A stretch of 64,000 nt of DNA, from NCBI RefSeq assembly GCF_900996235.1, contig NZ_CAAJGM010000219.1:186001-250000 (forward strand). Direction: 5' to 3'. The notes below the pieces were generated by a model. The model had not been told where the DNA came from. It saw only the letters and a list, made by a program, of their open reading frames with translations, and searched no databases. The stretch comes from Paraburkholderia sp. BCC1885. Lineage in GTDB: Bacteria > Pseudomonadota > Gammaproteobacteria > Burkholderiales > Burkholderiaceae. Below, one piece after another: positions 43,850 to 51,409 of the stretch (its first letter is position 1; each line of letters opens with the position of its first letter). Made by a program: the position numbers and the translations under genes.

Positions 43850-45139
43850 TCAGACCTGGATGGCTTCCGGATCGGTCTTTTCGAGTTCCACCGAAGCGGC
43901 CAGCAGTCCGAGGCGCGCCACCACGCCATACATATAGAAACGGTTCGGCGGCGCCGCGCCCGGCTTGGCATGCGCGTCGGGCAGCGCCGTGTGCTCGAAG
44001 CCGAGCGGCACGAAATGCATGCCCGGCGCGTTGAGGTTCTGATCGCGCTCGCGGCTGCCGTGTACCCGGTAGAAGCCGCCCACCACATAACGGTCGATCA
44101 TGTACACCACCGGCTCGGCCACTTCCTCGCCAATGCGCTCGAAGGTGTAGACGCCTTCCTGCACGATCACGTCGTGCACTTCGAGCCCGTCTTTGGTGGC
44201 GGCCATCCTGGCGCGCTCGCGCGTGGTGAGCGCGGCGACTTCCGCGGCGTCGTGCACCGTCATCACGCCCATGCCGTAGGTGCCCGCATCGGACTTGATG
44301 GCCACATACGGCTTCTCGGAGATACCGTACTCGCGGTACTTCCGCGCAATCTTCTTGAGCACGCCGTCGATCGCATCGGCCAGCGCCTCTTCACCGGTGC
44401 GCTGCTGGAAATCGACGCCTTCGACATGCGCGAAGTACGGATTGATCATCCACGGATCGACGCCGACCATCTTCGCGAACTTCTTGGCGACGTCGTCGTA
44501 GCAGGAAAAATGGGTCGATTTGCGCCGTACCGCCCACGCGGCATGCAACGGCGGCAGCAGGTATTGCTCGTGCAGGTTTTCGAGGACCGGCGGAATGCCG
44601 CCCGACAGGTCATTGTTCAGCAGAATCGAACACGGATCGAAGTTCTTCAGGCCCAGCCGGCGCGCGGTGCGCTCCAGCGGTTCGAGGACGATCTTCTGAC
44701 CGTCCGATAGCGCAATGGTGACCGGCCCGCCGATGCTCTCGTCGAGCGTGCCGAAACGCACGTTGAGCCCCGCCTGACGCATGATGGTGGCCAGCCGCGC
44801 GACATTCTCCAGATAAAACGCATTGCGGGTGTGCTGCTCGGGGATGACCAGCAGGTTCTTCGCGTCCGGGCAGATTTTCTCGATCGAAGCCATGGCGGCC
44901 TGCACGGCCAGCGGCAACACTTCCTGCGGCAGGTTGTTGAACGCGCCGGGGAACAGGTTGGTGTCGACCGGCGCGAGCTTGAAGCCCGCGTTGCGCAGAT
45001 CGACCGAGCAATAGAACGGCGGCGTATGTTCCTGCCATTCAAGACGGAACCAGCGTTCGATGGCGGGTGTGGCGTCGAGGATCTTCCGCTCGAGATCGAG
45101 CAGCGGGCCGTTTAACGCCGTAACTAGGTGCGGAACCAT
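43850..45139 (-). CDS. gshA: Glutamate-cysteine ligase (Acidithiobacillus type)
   Basis: A 429-residue enzyme for the first step of glutathione synthesis. It does not resemble the E. coli GshA. It belongs to the separate family first described from Acidithiobacillus ferrooxidans, common in betaproteobacteria. Distinct parts are NLFPGAFNNLPQEVLPLAVQAAM, LLVIPEQHTRNAFYLENVARLATIM, VAIKSDAGTYGMGVMTVHDA (ATP-grasp-like glycine loop) and VIVQEGVYTFE. The start ATG at 45139 gives MVPHLVTALNGPL. gshB follows on the same strand. Confidence 0.93.
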   Translation of the reverse strand: MVPHLVTALNGPLLDLERKILDATPAIERWFRLEWQEHTPPFYCSVDLRNAGFKLAPVDTNLFPGAFNNLPQEVLPLAVQAAMASIEKICPDAKNLLVIPEQHTRNAFYLENVARLATIMRQAGLNVRFGTLDESIGGPVTIALSDGQKIVLEPLERTARRLGLKNFDPCSILLNNDLSGGIPPVLENLHEQYLLPPLHAAWAVRRKSTHFSCYDDVAKKFAKMVGVDPWMINPYFAHVEGVDFQQRTGEEALADAIDGVLKKIARKYREYGISEKPYVAIKSDAGTYGMGVMTVHDAAEVAALTTRERARMAATKDGLEVHDVIVQEGVYTFERIGEEVAEPVVYMIDRYVVGGFYRVHGSRERDQNLNAPGMHFVPLGFEHTALPDAHAKPGAAPPNRFYMYGVVARLGLLAASVELEKTDPEAIQV

Positions 45140-45318
45140 TGATCACTCGCAGACTGGAGAAAAAAGATTGTAGAGCAAATACTTCGTCCATTTGGGGACG
45201 GTTTCTCCATTCGCAAGCGGGGGTGAATGCATTCTCGCTATCGGCGCCATAGCCGGCGAAACGGCTCCTGCAGTGCAGTTTAGCGCGATTCACCCAGAAA
45301 CAGACAGTGCGGCACAGC

Positions 45319-45347
45319 AAAGAAAAAGGCCCGCCGGAGGGCGGGCC
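45319..45347 (-). terminator. Terminator downstream of amtB
   Basis: Read on the minus strand, the stem GGCCCGCC/GGCGGGCC (45328-45335 and 45340-45347, four-base loop) is followed by a T-rich run (AAAGAAAAA on the plus strand). It lies about 60 bases past the amtB stop and separates glnK-amtB from gshA-gshB. Confidence 0.87.
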
Positions 45348-45405
45348 AAAGTCGCTGCGCTTGATTCGTGATCGTGAATCGTAAAACCTTGAAACCGCTG
45401 AAACC

Positions 45406-46872
45406 TTATTCGACGTGCTCGCCGTGCAGGCTGACGTCGAGGCCTTCGCGCTCCTCTTCTTCCGTCACGCGGATGCCCATCACCAGGTCGATGGCCTTCA
45501 GCAGGATGAAGCTCACCACGCCGCTGTAGACCAGCGTCGTCAGCACGCCCTTGGCCTGCAGGATGACGCTGCCGTCCGCGCCGCCGATGTCCTTGACAGC
45601 AAACACGCCGGTCAGCAGCGCGCCCACGATACCGCCGATGCAGTGCACGCCGAAGGCGTCGAGCGAGTCGTCATAGCCGAGCTTGGCCTTGAGCCACGTT
45701 GCCGACCAGAAGCAGATCACGCCGGCCGCAATACCGATCACCAGCGAACCGCCGATGCCGACGAAACCCGAAGCCGGCGTAATCGCCACCAGACCAGCGA
45801 CCGCGCCTGACACGATACCGAGCACCGACGGCTTGCCCTTGGCGATCCATTCAGCAAACATCCAGGCGAGTGCTGCGGCAGCGGTCGCGACTTGCGTGGC
45901 GAACATTGCGAAGCCGGCACGGCCGTCTGCCGCCACTGCCGAACCTGCGTTGAAACCGAACCAGCCCACCCACAGCATCGCGCCACCGATCAGCGTCAGC
46001 GTGAGGTTGTGCGGAGCCATGACTTCCTTGCCGTAGCCGACGCGCTTGCCGAGCACGAGGCAACACACCAGACCGGCGATACCGGCGTTGATGTGCACCA
46101 CCGTGCCGCCTGCGAAGTCGAGGATGCCTGCCGTAGCCAGCCAGCCGGTCGGTTCCCAGACCATGTGAGCGATCGGCGAGTAGACGATGATCGACCACAG
46201 CGTCATGAACACCAGCATCGCCGAAAACTTCATGCGGTCAGCAAAGGCACCCGTGATCAGCGCCGGCGTGATGATCGCGAAGGTCATCTGATAGACGCAG
46301 TAGACCGTTTCCGGGATCGTCGGAGCCAGGTGGCTCACCGTCAGCGTGGTCGCCTTGTCGCCGTGGATGTAGTTCATCCCGGCCATGAAGACGCGCGAGA
46401 AGCCGCCGATGAACATGCCGCCCGGCGTGAAGGCAAGGCTGTAGCCCACCACCACCCAGACGATCGTCACGACGCAGGTGATCGCGAAGCTCTGCATCAG
46501 CGTCGCGAGCACGTTCTTCTTGCGGACCATGCCGCCGTAGAACAGCGCCAGACCCGGGATCGTCATGAACAGCACGAGCGCAGTGGAGGTCAGCATCCAG
46601 GCGGTGTCGCCGGAGTTGATCTTCGACGAGTCGACCGAGAACGGTGCGGTCGGAGCAGCCGGGGCGGCTGCGGCGGCAGAGGCTGCCGATGCATCAGGTG
46701 CGGCAGCGGCGGTGGCCGGTGCCGAAGCCGCGGCGGCCGGGGCGCTGGCCGTCGTATCGGCGGCGGGCGCCGAGGCGGCCGCGGGTGCTGAAGCGTCGTC
46801 CGCGAGAGCGGCGCCGACACCGCTCGCCAGCAGCGATCCGGCCATCAGCAAGGACATCAATAATTTGCGCAT
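45406..46872 (-). CDS. amtB: Ammonium transporter AmtB
   Basis: A 488-residue inner-membrane ammonium channel. The N-terminal signal sequence is followed by an unusually long Ala/Pro-rich periplasmic stretch (about 25-80). Eleven transmembrane helices come next, with GLALFYGGMVRKKNVL, the pore segment and GGTVVHINAGIAGL, and with AFGVHCIGGIVGALLTGVFA late. The C-terminal tail (VTEEEEREGLDVSLHGEHVE) contains the GLDxxxHGE motif that binds GlnK. glnK precedes it by 38 bp in the same operon, so GlnK can block the channel when ammonium is plentiful. Confidence 0.96.
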   Translation of the reverse strand: MRKLLMSLLMAGSLLASGVGAALADDASAPAAASAPAADTTASAPAAAASAPATAAAAPDASAASAAAAAPAAPTAPFSVDSSKINSGDTAWMLTSTALVLFMTIPGLALFYGGMVRKKNVLATLMQSFAITCVVTIVWVVVGYSLAFTPGGMFIGGFSRVFMAGMNYIHGDKATTLTVSHLAPTIPETVYCVYQMTFAIITPALITGAFADRMKFSAMLVFMTLWSIIVYSPIAHMVWEPTGWLATAGILDFAGGTVVHINAGIAGLVCCLVLGKRVGYGKEVMAPHNLTLTLIGGAMLWVGWFGFNAGSAVAADGRAGFAMFATQVATAAAALAWMFAEWIAKGKPSVLGIVSGAVAGLVAITPASGFVGIGGSLVIGIAAGVICFWSATWLKAKLGYDDSLDAFGVHCIGGIVGALLTGVFAVKDIGGADGSVILQAKGVLTTLVYSGVVSFILLKAIDLVMGIRVTEEEEREGLDVSLHGEHVE

Positions 46873-46910
46873 CTTCGTTTTCCTCTTGTAGCTAGTCGCT
46901 ATCGTTCTAA

Positions 46911-47249
46911 TTACAGGGCGTCCGCCCCGGTCTCCCCGGTGCGAATCCGAATCACTTGCTCGATCGGCGTGACAAAAATCTTGCCGTCGCCGATCTTGCC
47001 GGTGCGTGCCGCACGTTCGAGCGCTTCGATGGCCTGATCGACGATGTCGTCCGAGACCGCAGCCTCGATCTTCACTTTCGGCAGAAAATCGACAACATAC
47101 TCTGCGCCGCGGTACAGCTCGGTGTGGCCTTTCTGACGTCCGAAGCCCTTCACTTCTGTCACTGTGATTCCGGAGACGCCGATCGCCGACAAGGCTTCGC
47201 GCGCCTCATCGAGCTTGAACGGCTTGATGATTGCGGTAATCAGTTTCAT
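46911..47249 (-). CDS. glnK: PII nitrogen regulatory protein GlnK
   Basis: A 112-residue PII protein. The T-loop carries the uridylylation site Y51 (ELYRGAEYVVDFLPK), and the C-terminal signature GKIGDGKIFVTPIEQVIRIRTGE is intact. It senses 2-oxoglutarate and ATP/ADP and blocks AmtB in its unmodified form. Coupling to amtB identifies it as GlnK and not GlnB. A consensus sigma-54 promoter lies about 140 bp upstream. Confidence 0.96.
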   Translation of the reverse strand: MKLITAIIKPFKLDEAREALSAIGVSGITVTEVKGFGRQKGHTELYRGAEYVVDFLPKVKIEAAVSDDIVDQAIEALERAARTGKIGDGKIFVTPIEQVIRIRTGETGADAL

Positions 47250-47385
47250 GAAATCCTCGCTGTGTTTGCGTAACCCGTTGCGTAACCTTGTTCCCCTGAA
47301 CTGTTGCGTCGAATCGCGATTGGTCCTCAAACCGGATCGATGCAATACCGGTAAAACTAGCCGGCAGTGCGCGCGGGGCAGTAAC

Positions 47386-47401
47386 AGCAACTCGCATGCC
47401 A
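47386..47401 (-). promoter_or_regulatory. Sigma-54 promoter of glnK-amtB
   Basis: On the minus strand the sequence is TGGCATG-CGAG-TTGCT, matching the -24/-12 consensus TGGCAYR-N4-TTGCW in every defined position. It lies 137 bp upstream of the glnK start, so the leader is about 125 bases. This implies RpoN and an NtrC-type activator. Confidence 0.88.
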
Positions 47402-47540
47402 TGTGAGCGTCATATTCGCTGGAACCGGTCCCCGAGAACGCGCCGTTTGCCCCCTGGCCGGATGGCCAACGCTGGCGGGGGACGGTGGCGCGCCGCCTGG
47501 ATCGTTGCTAGAGTGTTCGCAAGCAACGGATGTGAAAGCG

Positions 47541-47649
47541 CGCACCAAAGGCGTACATGACGCCGCGCTGGCCATTCGGCCATGCACCATAATCGAGCAT
47601 TGCCGAATCCGTGGCACAGACGTAATGACACATGCACACTTTTTGTGCG
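47541..47649. promoter_or_regulatory. Three candidate NtrC enhancer sites
   Basis: Dyads of the form TGCAC-N7-GTGCA with one mismatch each: CGCAC-N7-GTACA at 47541-47557, TGCAC-N7-GAGCA at 47583-47599, and TGCAC-N7-GTGCG at 47633-47649. Centres are spaced 42 and 50 bp apart and lie about 160-255 bp upstream of the glnK -12 element, a usual enhancer distance. Confidence 0.65.
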
Positions 47650-47664
47650 CCCAAGGGGAACACC

Positions 47665-47919
47665 ATGAAACAACCGAACGACGTCTTTAACGATTTTCAG
47701 GCCCGCGTTAGCGATCTGCTCAAGAACTCGCCGGCCAAAGATGTCGAACGCAACGTCAAGGCCATGCTGTCGCAAGGCTTCTCGAAGCTCGATCTGGTTA
47801 CGCGCGAAGAATTCGATACGCAGACCCAGGTGCTGGTGCGCACGCGCGCGCGCCTCGAAGAACTCGAACGGCGCGTGGCCGAGCTTGAACAGAAGCTGCC
47901 GGTGACGCATACGTCGTAA
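47665..47919 (+). CDS. ubiK: Ubiquinone biosynthesis accessory factor UbiK
   Basis: An 84-residue protein of the YqiC/BMFP family. An amphipathic helix (NDVFNDFQARVSDLLKNSPAKDVERNVKAMLSQGFSKLDLVTREEFDTQ) is followed by a coiled coil (VLVRTRARLEELERRVAELEQKL). UbiK trimers work with UbiJ in aerobic ubiquinone synthesis. The ATG at 47665 after AAGGGGAACACC is preferred over an open upstream extension. It is divergent from glnK, a conserved neighbourhood with comM downstream. Confidence 0.88.
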   Translation: MKQPNDVFNDFQARVSDLLKNSPAKDVERNVKAMLSQGFSKLDLVTREEFDTQTQVLVRTRARLEELERRVAELEQKLPVTHTS

Positions 47920-48021
47920 GGCGCGTCTGAATGCTGCACATCACAGGCAAGCGAGCCGTGACGTCATCAGCGTTTTAGGGAGTCGCGCGCGCCGCCGGCG
48001 CGCCGTCTGACGGGAGAAAAC

Positions 48022-49647
48022 ATGTCGCTTGCCGTGGTGCGCAGTCGCGCGCCGGCCTCTGGCCGCGCGCCCGAAGTAACGGTCGAGGTTCACCTCGCCA
48101 ACGGATTACCCTCTTTTTCGATCGTGGGCCTGCCCGATCTCGAAGTGCGCGAAAGCCGCGAACGCGTGCGCGCCGCACTGCAGAACTGCGGCTTCGATTT
48201 CCCGGTGCGCCGCATCACCGTCAATCTCGCTCCCGCCGACCTGCCGAAGGAATCCGGCCGCTTCGACTTGCCGATTGCGCTCGGCATCCTGGCGGCGAGC
48301 GGACAGATTCCGGTGGAATCGCTGATGCACCGGGAATTCGCCGGCGAGCTGTCGCTGACCGGCGCGCTGCGGCCCATGCGCGGTGCGTTCGCGATGGCTT
48401 GCGGCACGGCGCGCAGCCATGCGGCGCAGGCGCGCGGCGAAGGCAGGCCGAATCTGGCCACAGGGATGGCGGCCAACCCCACGCCGCACGACTTGCTGAA
48501 CGCCGCCGCCGAACCCCCGCAGCGTCCCGCCGAACTCTATCTGCCGGCGGCCAGCGCCGCGGAGGCGGCACTCGTACCCGGCGTGGACGTCTACGGCGCC
48601 GCCGACCTGCCGTCGCTATGCGCCCACCTCGCCGGCGTGCCGGATTGCCGGCTGGCGCCCGTCGCGGCCCCTGAACTGTCCGCGACACCTGCCACGCCGC
48701 TTGCGGACATGGCCGACGTCATCGGCCAGCGCGGCGCGCGGCGAGCACTCGAAGTCGCGGCGGCGGGCGGCCATCATGTTTTGATGGTCGGGCCGCCGGG
48801 CGCCGGCAAGTCGATGCTGGCGGCTCGCCTGCCGAGCCTGCTGCCGCCCATGACCGACGACGAGGCGCTGACCTCGGCCGCGTTGCTGTCGGCCAGCATG
48901 TCGGGCTTCTCGCCGACGCAGTGGCGCCAACGGCCATTCCGCGCGCCGCATCATTCGTCGAGCGCCGCGGCGTTGGTGGGTGGGCGCAATCCGCCGCAGC
49001 CGGGGGAGATCACCCTGGCGCATCTGGGCGTGCTCTTCCTTGACGAAATCCCCGAATTCGACCGTCACGTGCTCGAAACTTTGCGAGAACCGCTCGAAGC
49101 CGGCCGCATCACCATTTCGCGGGCAGCCCTGCAGGTGGATTTTCCGGCCGCCTGCCAACTGATCGCGGCAATGAACCCCTGCCCTTGCGGCTGGCGCGGC
49201 GACCCGAATGGGCGTTGCCGCTGCACGCCGGAAATCGCCGCCCGCTATCTGCGCAAGCTGTCCGGGCCATTGCTTGACCGCATCGACATCCAGCTCGAGA
49301 TTCCCGCGCTCACGTCCGCCGAACTGGCGGCACGCTCCACCACCCACGGCGAATCGAGCGCCGTTATCGCCGCGCGGGTCGGCGCGGCGCGCGAGCGCCA
49401 ACTGGCGCGGCAAGGAAAAACCAATCGCGAACTGAACGGACGCGAAGTAGACGAGGTCTGCCGCCCCGACGCAGCTGGCGAAGCGCTGCTACGCGAAGCG
49501 GGCGATCGCTTCGGATGGTCGGCGCGCGCCTATTACCGCGTGCTTAAGGTGGCCCGCACCATCGCCGACCTGGCCGGCACTGAAGTGCCGAGCGCCGGCC
49601 AAGTCGCGGAAGCGGTTCAGTACCGGCGCGCCTTCTCAAGTGGATAA
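48022..49647 (+). CDS. comM: YifB/ComM-family AAA+ ATPase
   Basis: A 541-residue magnesium-chelatase-like AAA+ protein. It has an N-terminal Lon-protease-like fold (about 1-185: VEVHLANGLPSFSIVGLPDLEVRESRERVRAAL), Walker A GPPGAGKSMLAARLPSLLPP, Walker B LFLDEIPEFDRHVLE and a C-terminal chelatase helical domain ending in the SARAYYRVLKVARTIADLAG segment. ComM is a hexameric branch-migration helicase that helps integrate foreign DNA during natural transformation. With comF in this window it hints at, but does not prove, competence. Confidence 0.94.
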   Translation: MSLAVVRSRAPASGRAPEVTVEVHLANGLPSFSIVGLPDLEVRESRERVRAALQNCGFDFPVRRITVNLAPADLPKESGRFDLPIALGILAASGQIPVESLMHREFAGELSLTGALRPMRGAFAMACGTARSHAAQARGEGRPNLATGMAANPTPHDLLNAAAEPPQRPAELYLPAASAAEAALVPGVDVYGAADLPSLCAHLAGVPDCRLAPVAAPELSATPATPLADMADVIGQRGARRALEVAAAGGHHVLMVGPPGAGKSMLAARLPSLLPPMTDDEALTSAALLSASMSGFSPTQWRQRPFRAPHHSSSAAALVGGRNPPQPGEITLAHLGVLFLDEIPEFDRHVLETLREPLEAGRITISRAALQVDFPAACQLIAAMNPCPCGWRGDPNGRCRCTPEIAARYLRKLSGPLLDRIDIQLEIPALTSAELAARSTTHGESSAVIAARVGAARERQLARQGKTNRELNGREVDEVCRPDAAGEALLREAGDRFGWSARAYYRVLKVARTIADLAGTEVPSAGQVAEAVQYRRAFSSG

Positions 49648-49978
49648 AGCAAAAAAATATCTGTCAAGACTTGACTTATGCACATAAAAGCATTTCTTGC
49701 AGATCTAAAGTAAACTGAAAGGCAAGCGCGGAGCATTTTTGATAACGCATTGATTCTATTGGATTTTACATTTCCCGCTTAGTCGGGAAAAAGTTCCGGG
49801 AGGCCCGCCGGACGGGCATTTGAGCCCTCTCGCGGAAGGTTCTCCACAAAGTTATCCACAGGTTCTGTGGGTAACGGAAAAATCCTCATAAAATCCGGCT
49901 ATTAGCGTCATAACCTGCGAAGCGACTTTACCTTTGCGCGGTGAACTGTCGCGTCTGCGGACCAGCGCCCGCGAGGGC
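49648..49978. other. Non-coding AT-rich gap after comM with DnaA-box-like repeats
   Basis: A 331-bp gap between convergent comM and the lipoprotein gene. The first half is AT-rich (a TTGACTTATGCACATAAAAG-like stretch near 49672). The second holds a near-perfect dyad of DnaA-box-like sequences. No gene is evident. Confidence 0.6.
49840..49875. repeat. Cluster of DnaA-box-like 9-mers in a dyad
   Basis: TTCTCCACA (49840-49848) is followed by a 25-bp dyad, GTTATCCACAG (49851-49861), GTT, then CTGTGGGTAAC (49865-49875). One arm contains the consensus DnaA box TTATCCACA and the opposite arm its one-mismatch form TTACCCACA. Confidence 0.6.
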
Positions 49979-50527
49979 TCAATAAAGCTGGAACGACTGA
50001 AAAAATTGATCCACCTGCTCCTGCGGCAGCGGCTGGCTGGCGATGATTGCCGCCTGATAGACGTGCCGGCCGTGGGCGACAAACCGCGCGTAGATCGTGC
50101 GGGTCTCCTTTTGCTCGCCGGCCTTGCCGCTTAGCTTCATTTCGAGGCCGGGCACCTGGCCACCCGCTGCCAGCGGAATCTGCACCGCTTGCGTCTGCGG
50201 CATTGCGCCGACGTTGCGGGCCAAGCCCGTGCGCAGGAAATCGAGCGCCGTGCGCTGTGTCTGCGGGTCGTCGGAGGGCAGCGTCACCGTGCCTACCGCG
50301 AAGACGGCGTTGCCGGCTTCGGCGGTTTGCATCGCCATTTTCATCGGCGTTCCGCCAATCTCGAGCTGGCGCGCATCGTTGCCGGGTTTGGCCGGCAGAT
50401 CGACGGTGTAGCCGTTGTCGTTGTTCATCACCGTGCGCCAGTCGTAGGTTGGCGAACAGGCCACCAGTATCGCGCCCACGGCCAGCAGGCAGGCACTGGA
50501 CCGCAGCGCGGCGCGTAGTGGGGCCAT
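49979..50527 (-). CDS. Putative lipoprotein of unknown function
   Basis: A 182-residue protein with an N-terminal lipoprotein signal (MAPLRAALRSSACLLAVGAILVAC, lipid cysteine at about residue 24). A beta-rich domain follows: WRTVMNNDNGYTVDLPAKPGNDARQLEIGGTPMKMAMQTAEAGNAVFAVGTVTLP, then a C-terminal RHVYQAAIIASQPLPQEQVDQFFQSFQLY. The layout resembles small envelope proteins that measure a transient quantity in other Burkholderia genomes, but I cannot name a function. The start could also be ATG 50626. It is divergent from the thioredoxin-like gene. Confidence 0.75.
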   Translation of the reverse strand: MAPLRAALRSSACLLAVGAILVACSPTYDWRTVMNNDNGYTVDLPAKPGNDARQLEIGGTPMKMAMQTAEAGNAVFAVGTVTLPSDDPQTQRTALDFLRTGLARNVGAMPQTQAVQIPLAAGGQVPGLEMKLSGKAGEQKETRTIYARFVAHGRHVYQAAIIASQPLPQEQVDQFFQSFQLY

Positions 50528-50759
50528 TGCGGCCCAGGTGCGGCCAGGAGCGCTTTTCCGGCGCACCGCCAGCTCAAGGTCAGGCAAAAGACGGGGAGTT
50601 GAGCGCCGCAAAGCAGATCGAAACATGAGCACGAAGTCGCGAAAGACCAGGCATAAAACCCCATTATCGCCGACGCGCGCGCCCAGCCGCCGCGCCGGAT
50701 TGGGGCTACAATACGACGCAACGTTGCGCGCGGCTTGCGCGAATCTCGAGGTCCCGTCC

Positions 50760-51293
50760 ATGAGCCCTACCCCGTCTGCCCCGCTGACAAAGCGCACCAG
50801 CCCGATCCGCTACATCGTCATGGCGGTCGTCGCCGGTGCTATCGCGATTGCCGGCTACTTTGCCTTCAACGGCCAGCAGCGGGTGCCGGACGCCACCTTC
50901 ACGCTGCTGTCCGGCCAGAAAGTCTCGACCGCCGACCTGAAAGGCAAGGTCTATCTGATCAACTTCTGGGCCACCAACTGCGACACCTGCGTGCAGGAAA
51001 TGCCGAAGATGGTCGATACCTATAACCGCTTCAAGGGCCAAGGCCTCGAATTCGTCGCGGTGGCAATGAACTACGACGCGCCCATGTACGTCACCAACTA
51101 CACCGAGACGCGCCGCCTGCCCTTCAAGGTGGCCATGGACGACGGCTCGGCGGCCAAGCAGTTCGGCAATGTGCAACTGACGCCGACCACCTTCCTGGTG
51201 GACAAGGACGGCACGATTCTTAAGCGCTACGTTGGCGAGCCGCAGTTTGCCGAACTGGATCAACTGCTTGAAAAGGCGCTGAAATCGGCCTGA
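50760..51293 (+). CDS. TlpA/ResA-type thioredoxin-like protein
   Basis: A 177-residue membrane-anchored thiol-disulfide oxidoreductase. One N-terminal helix (YIVMAVVAGAIAIAGYFAF) is followed by a periplasmic thioredoxin fold with the CxxC active site in FWATNCDTCVQEMPKMV and a cis-Pro in LTPTTFLVDKDG. Such proteins reduce cysteines in apo-cytochromes c or copper sites. The start ATG at 50760 gives MSPTPSAPLTKRTSPIRYI. It converges with dctD across a bidirectional terminator. Confidence 0.9.
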   Translation: MSPTPSAPLTKRTSPIRYIVMAVVAGAIAIAGYFAFNGQQRVPDATFTLLSGQKVSTADLKGKVYLINFWATNCDTCVQEMPKMVDTYNRFKGQGLEFVAVAMNYDAPMYVTNYTETRRLPFKVAMDDGSAAKQFGNVQLTPTTFLVDKDGTILKRYVGEPQFAELDQLLEKALKSA

Positions 51294-51341
51294 AGCAAGC
51301 CGGCAGCACGGCAGCAACGGCAAACGCACGACCCGTCAGAT

Positions 51342-51390
51342 AAAAAATGCGCCGGTCGCGGACCTTTCCGCTACCGGCGCATTGCTTTTT
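51342..51390. terminator. Bidirectional terminator between thioredoxin gene and dctD
   Basis: An 11-bp perfect stem (AATGCGCCGGT at 51346-51356 with ACCGGCGCATT at 51373-51383) is flanked by A residues on the left and GCTTTTT on the right. It serves both convergent genes. Confidence 0.85.
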
Positions 51391-51409
51391 GGGGGCCTTC
51401 AACGCGGCC

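Larger units (their letters stand above)
47250..47664. promoter_or_regulatory. Divergent control region glnK-amtB / ubiK
   Basis: A 415-bp non-coding region with the glnK sigma-54 promoter and three NtrC-like dyads listed separately. It should also contain the ubiK promoter, for which no clear -35/-10 pair was found. Confidence 0.8.

Noticed and set aside
49851..49875. Considered as a chromosome or plasmid origin
   Set aside because: Only three 9-mers, no AT-rich unwinding region beside a replication gene, and no dnaA, rep or par genes in the window.
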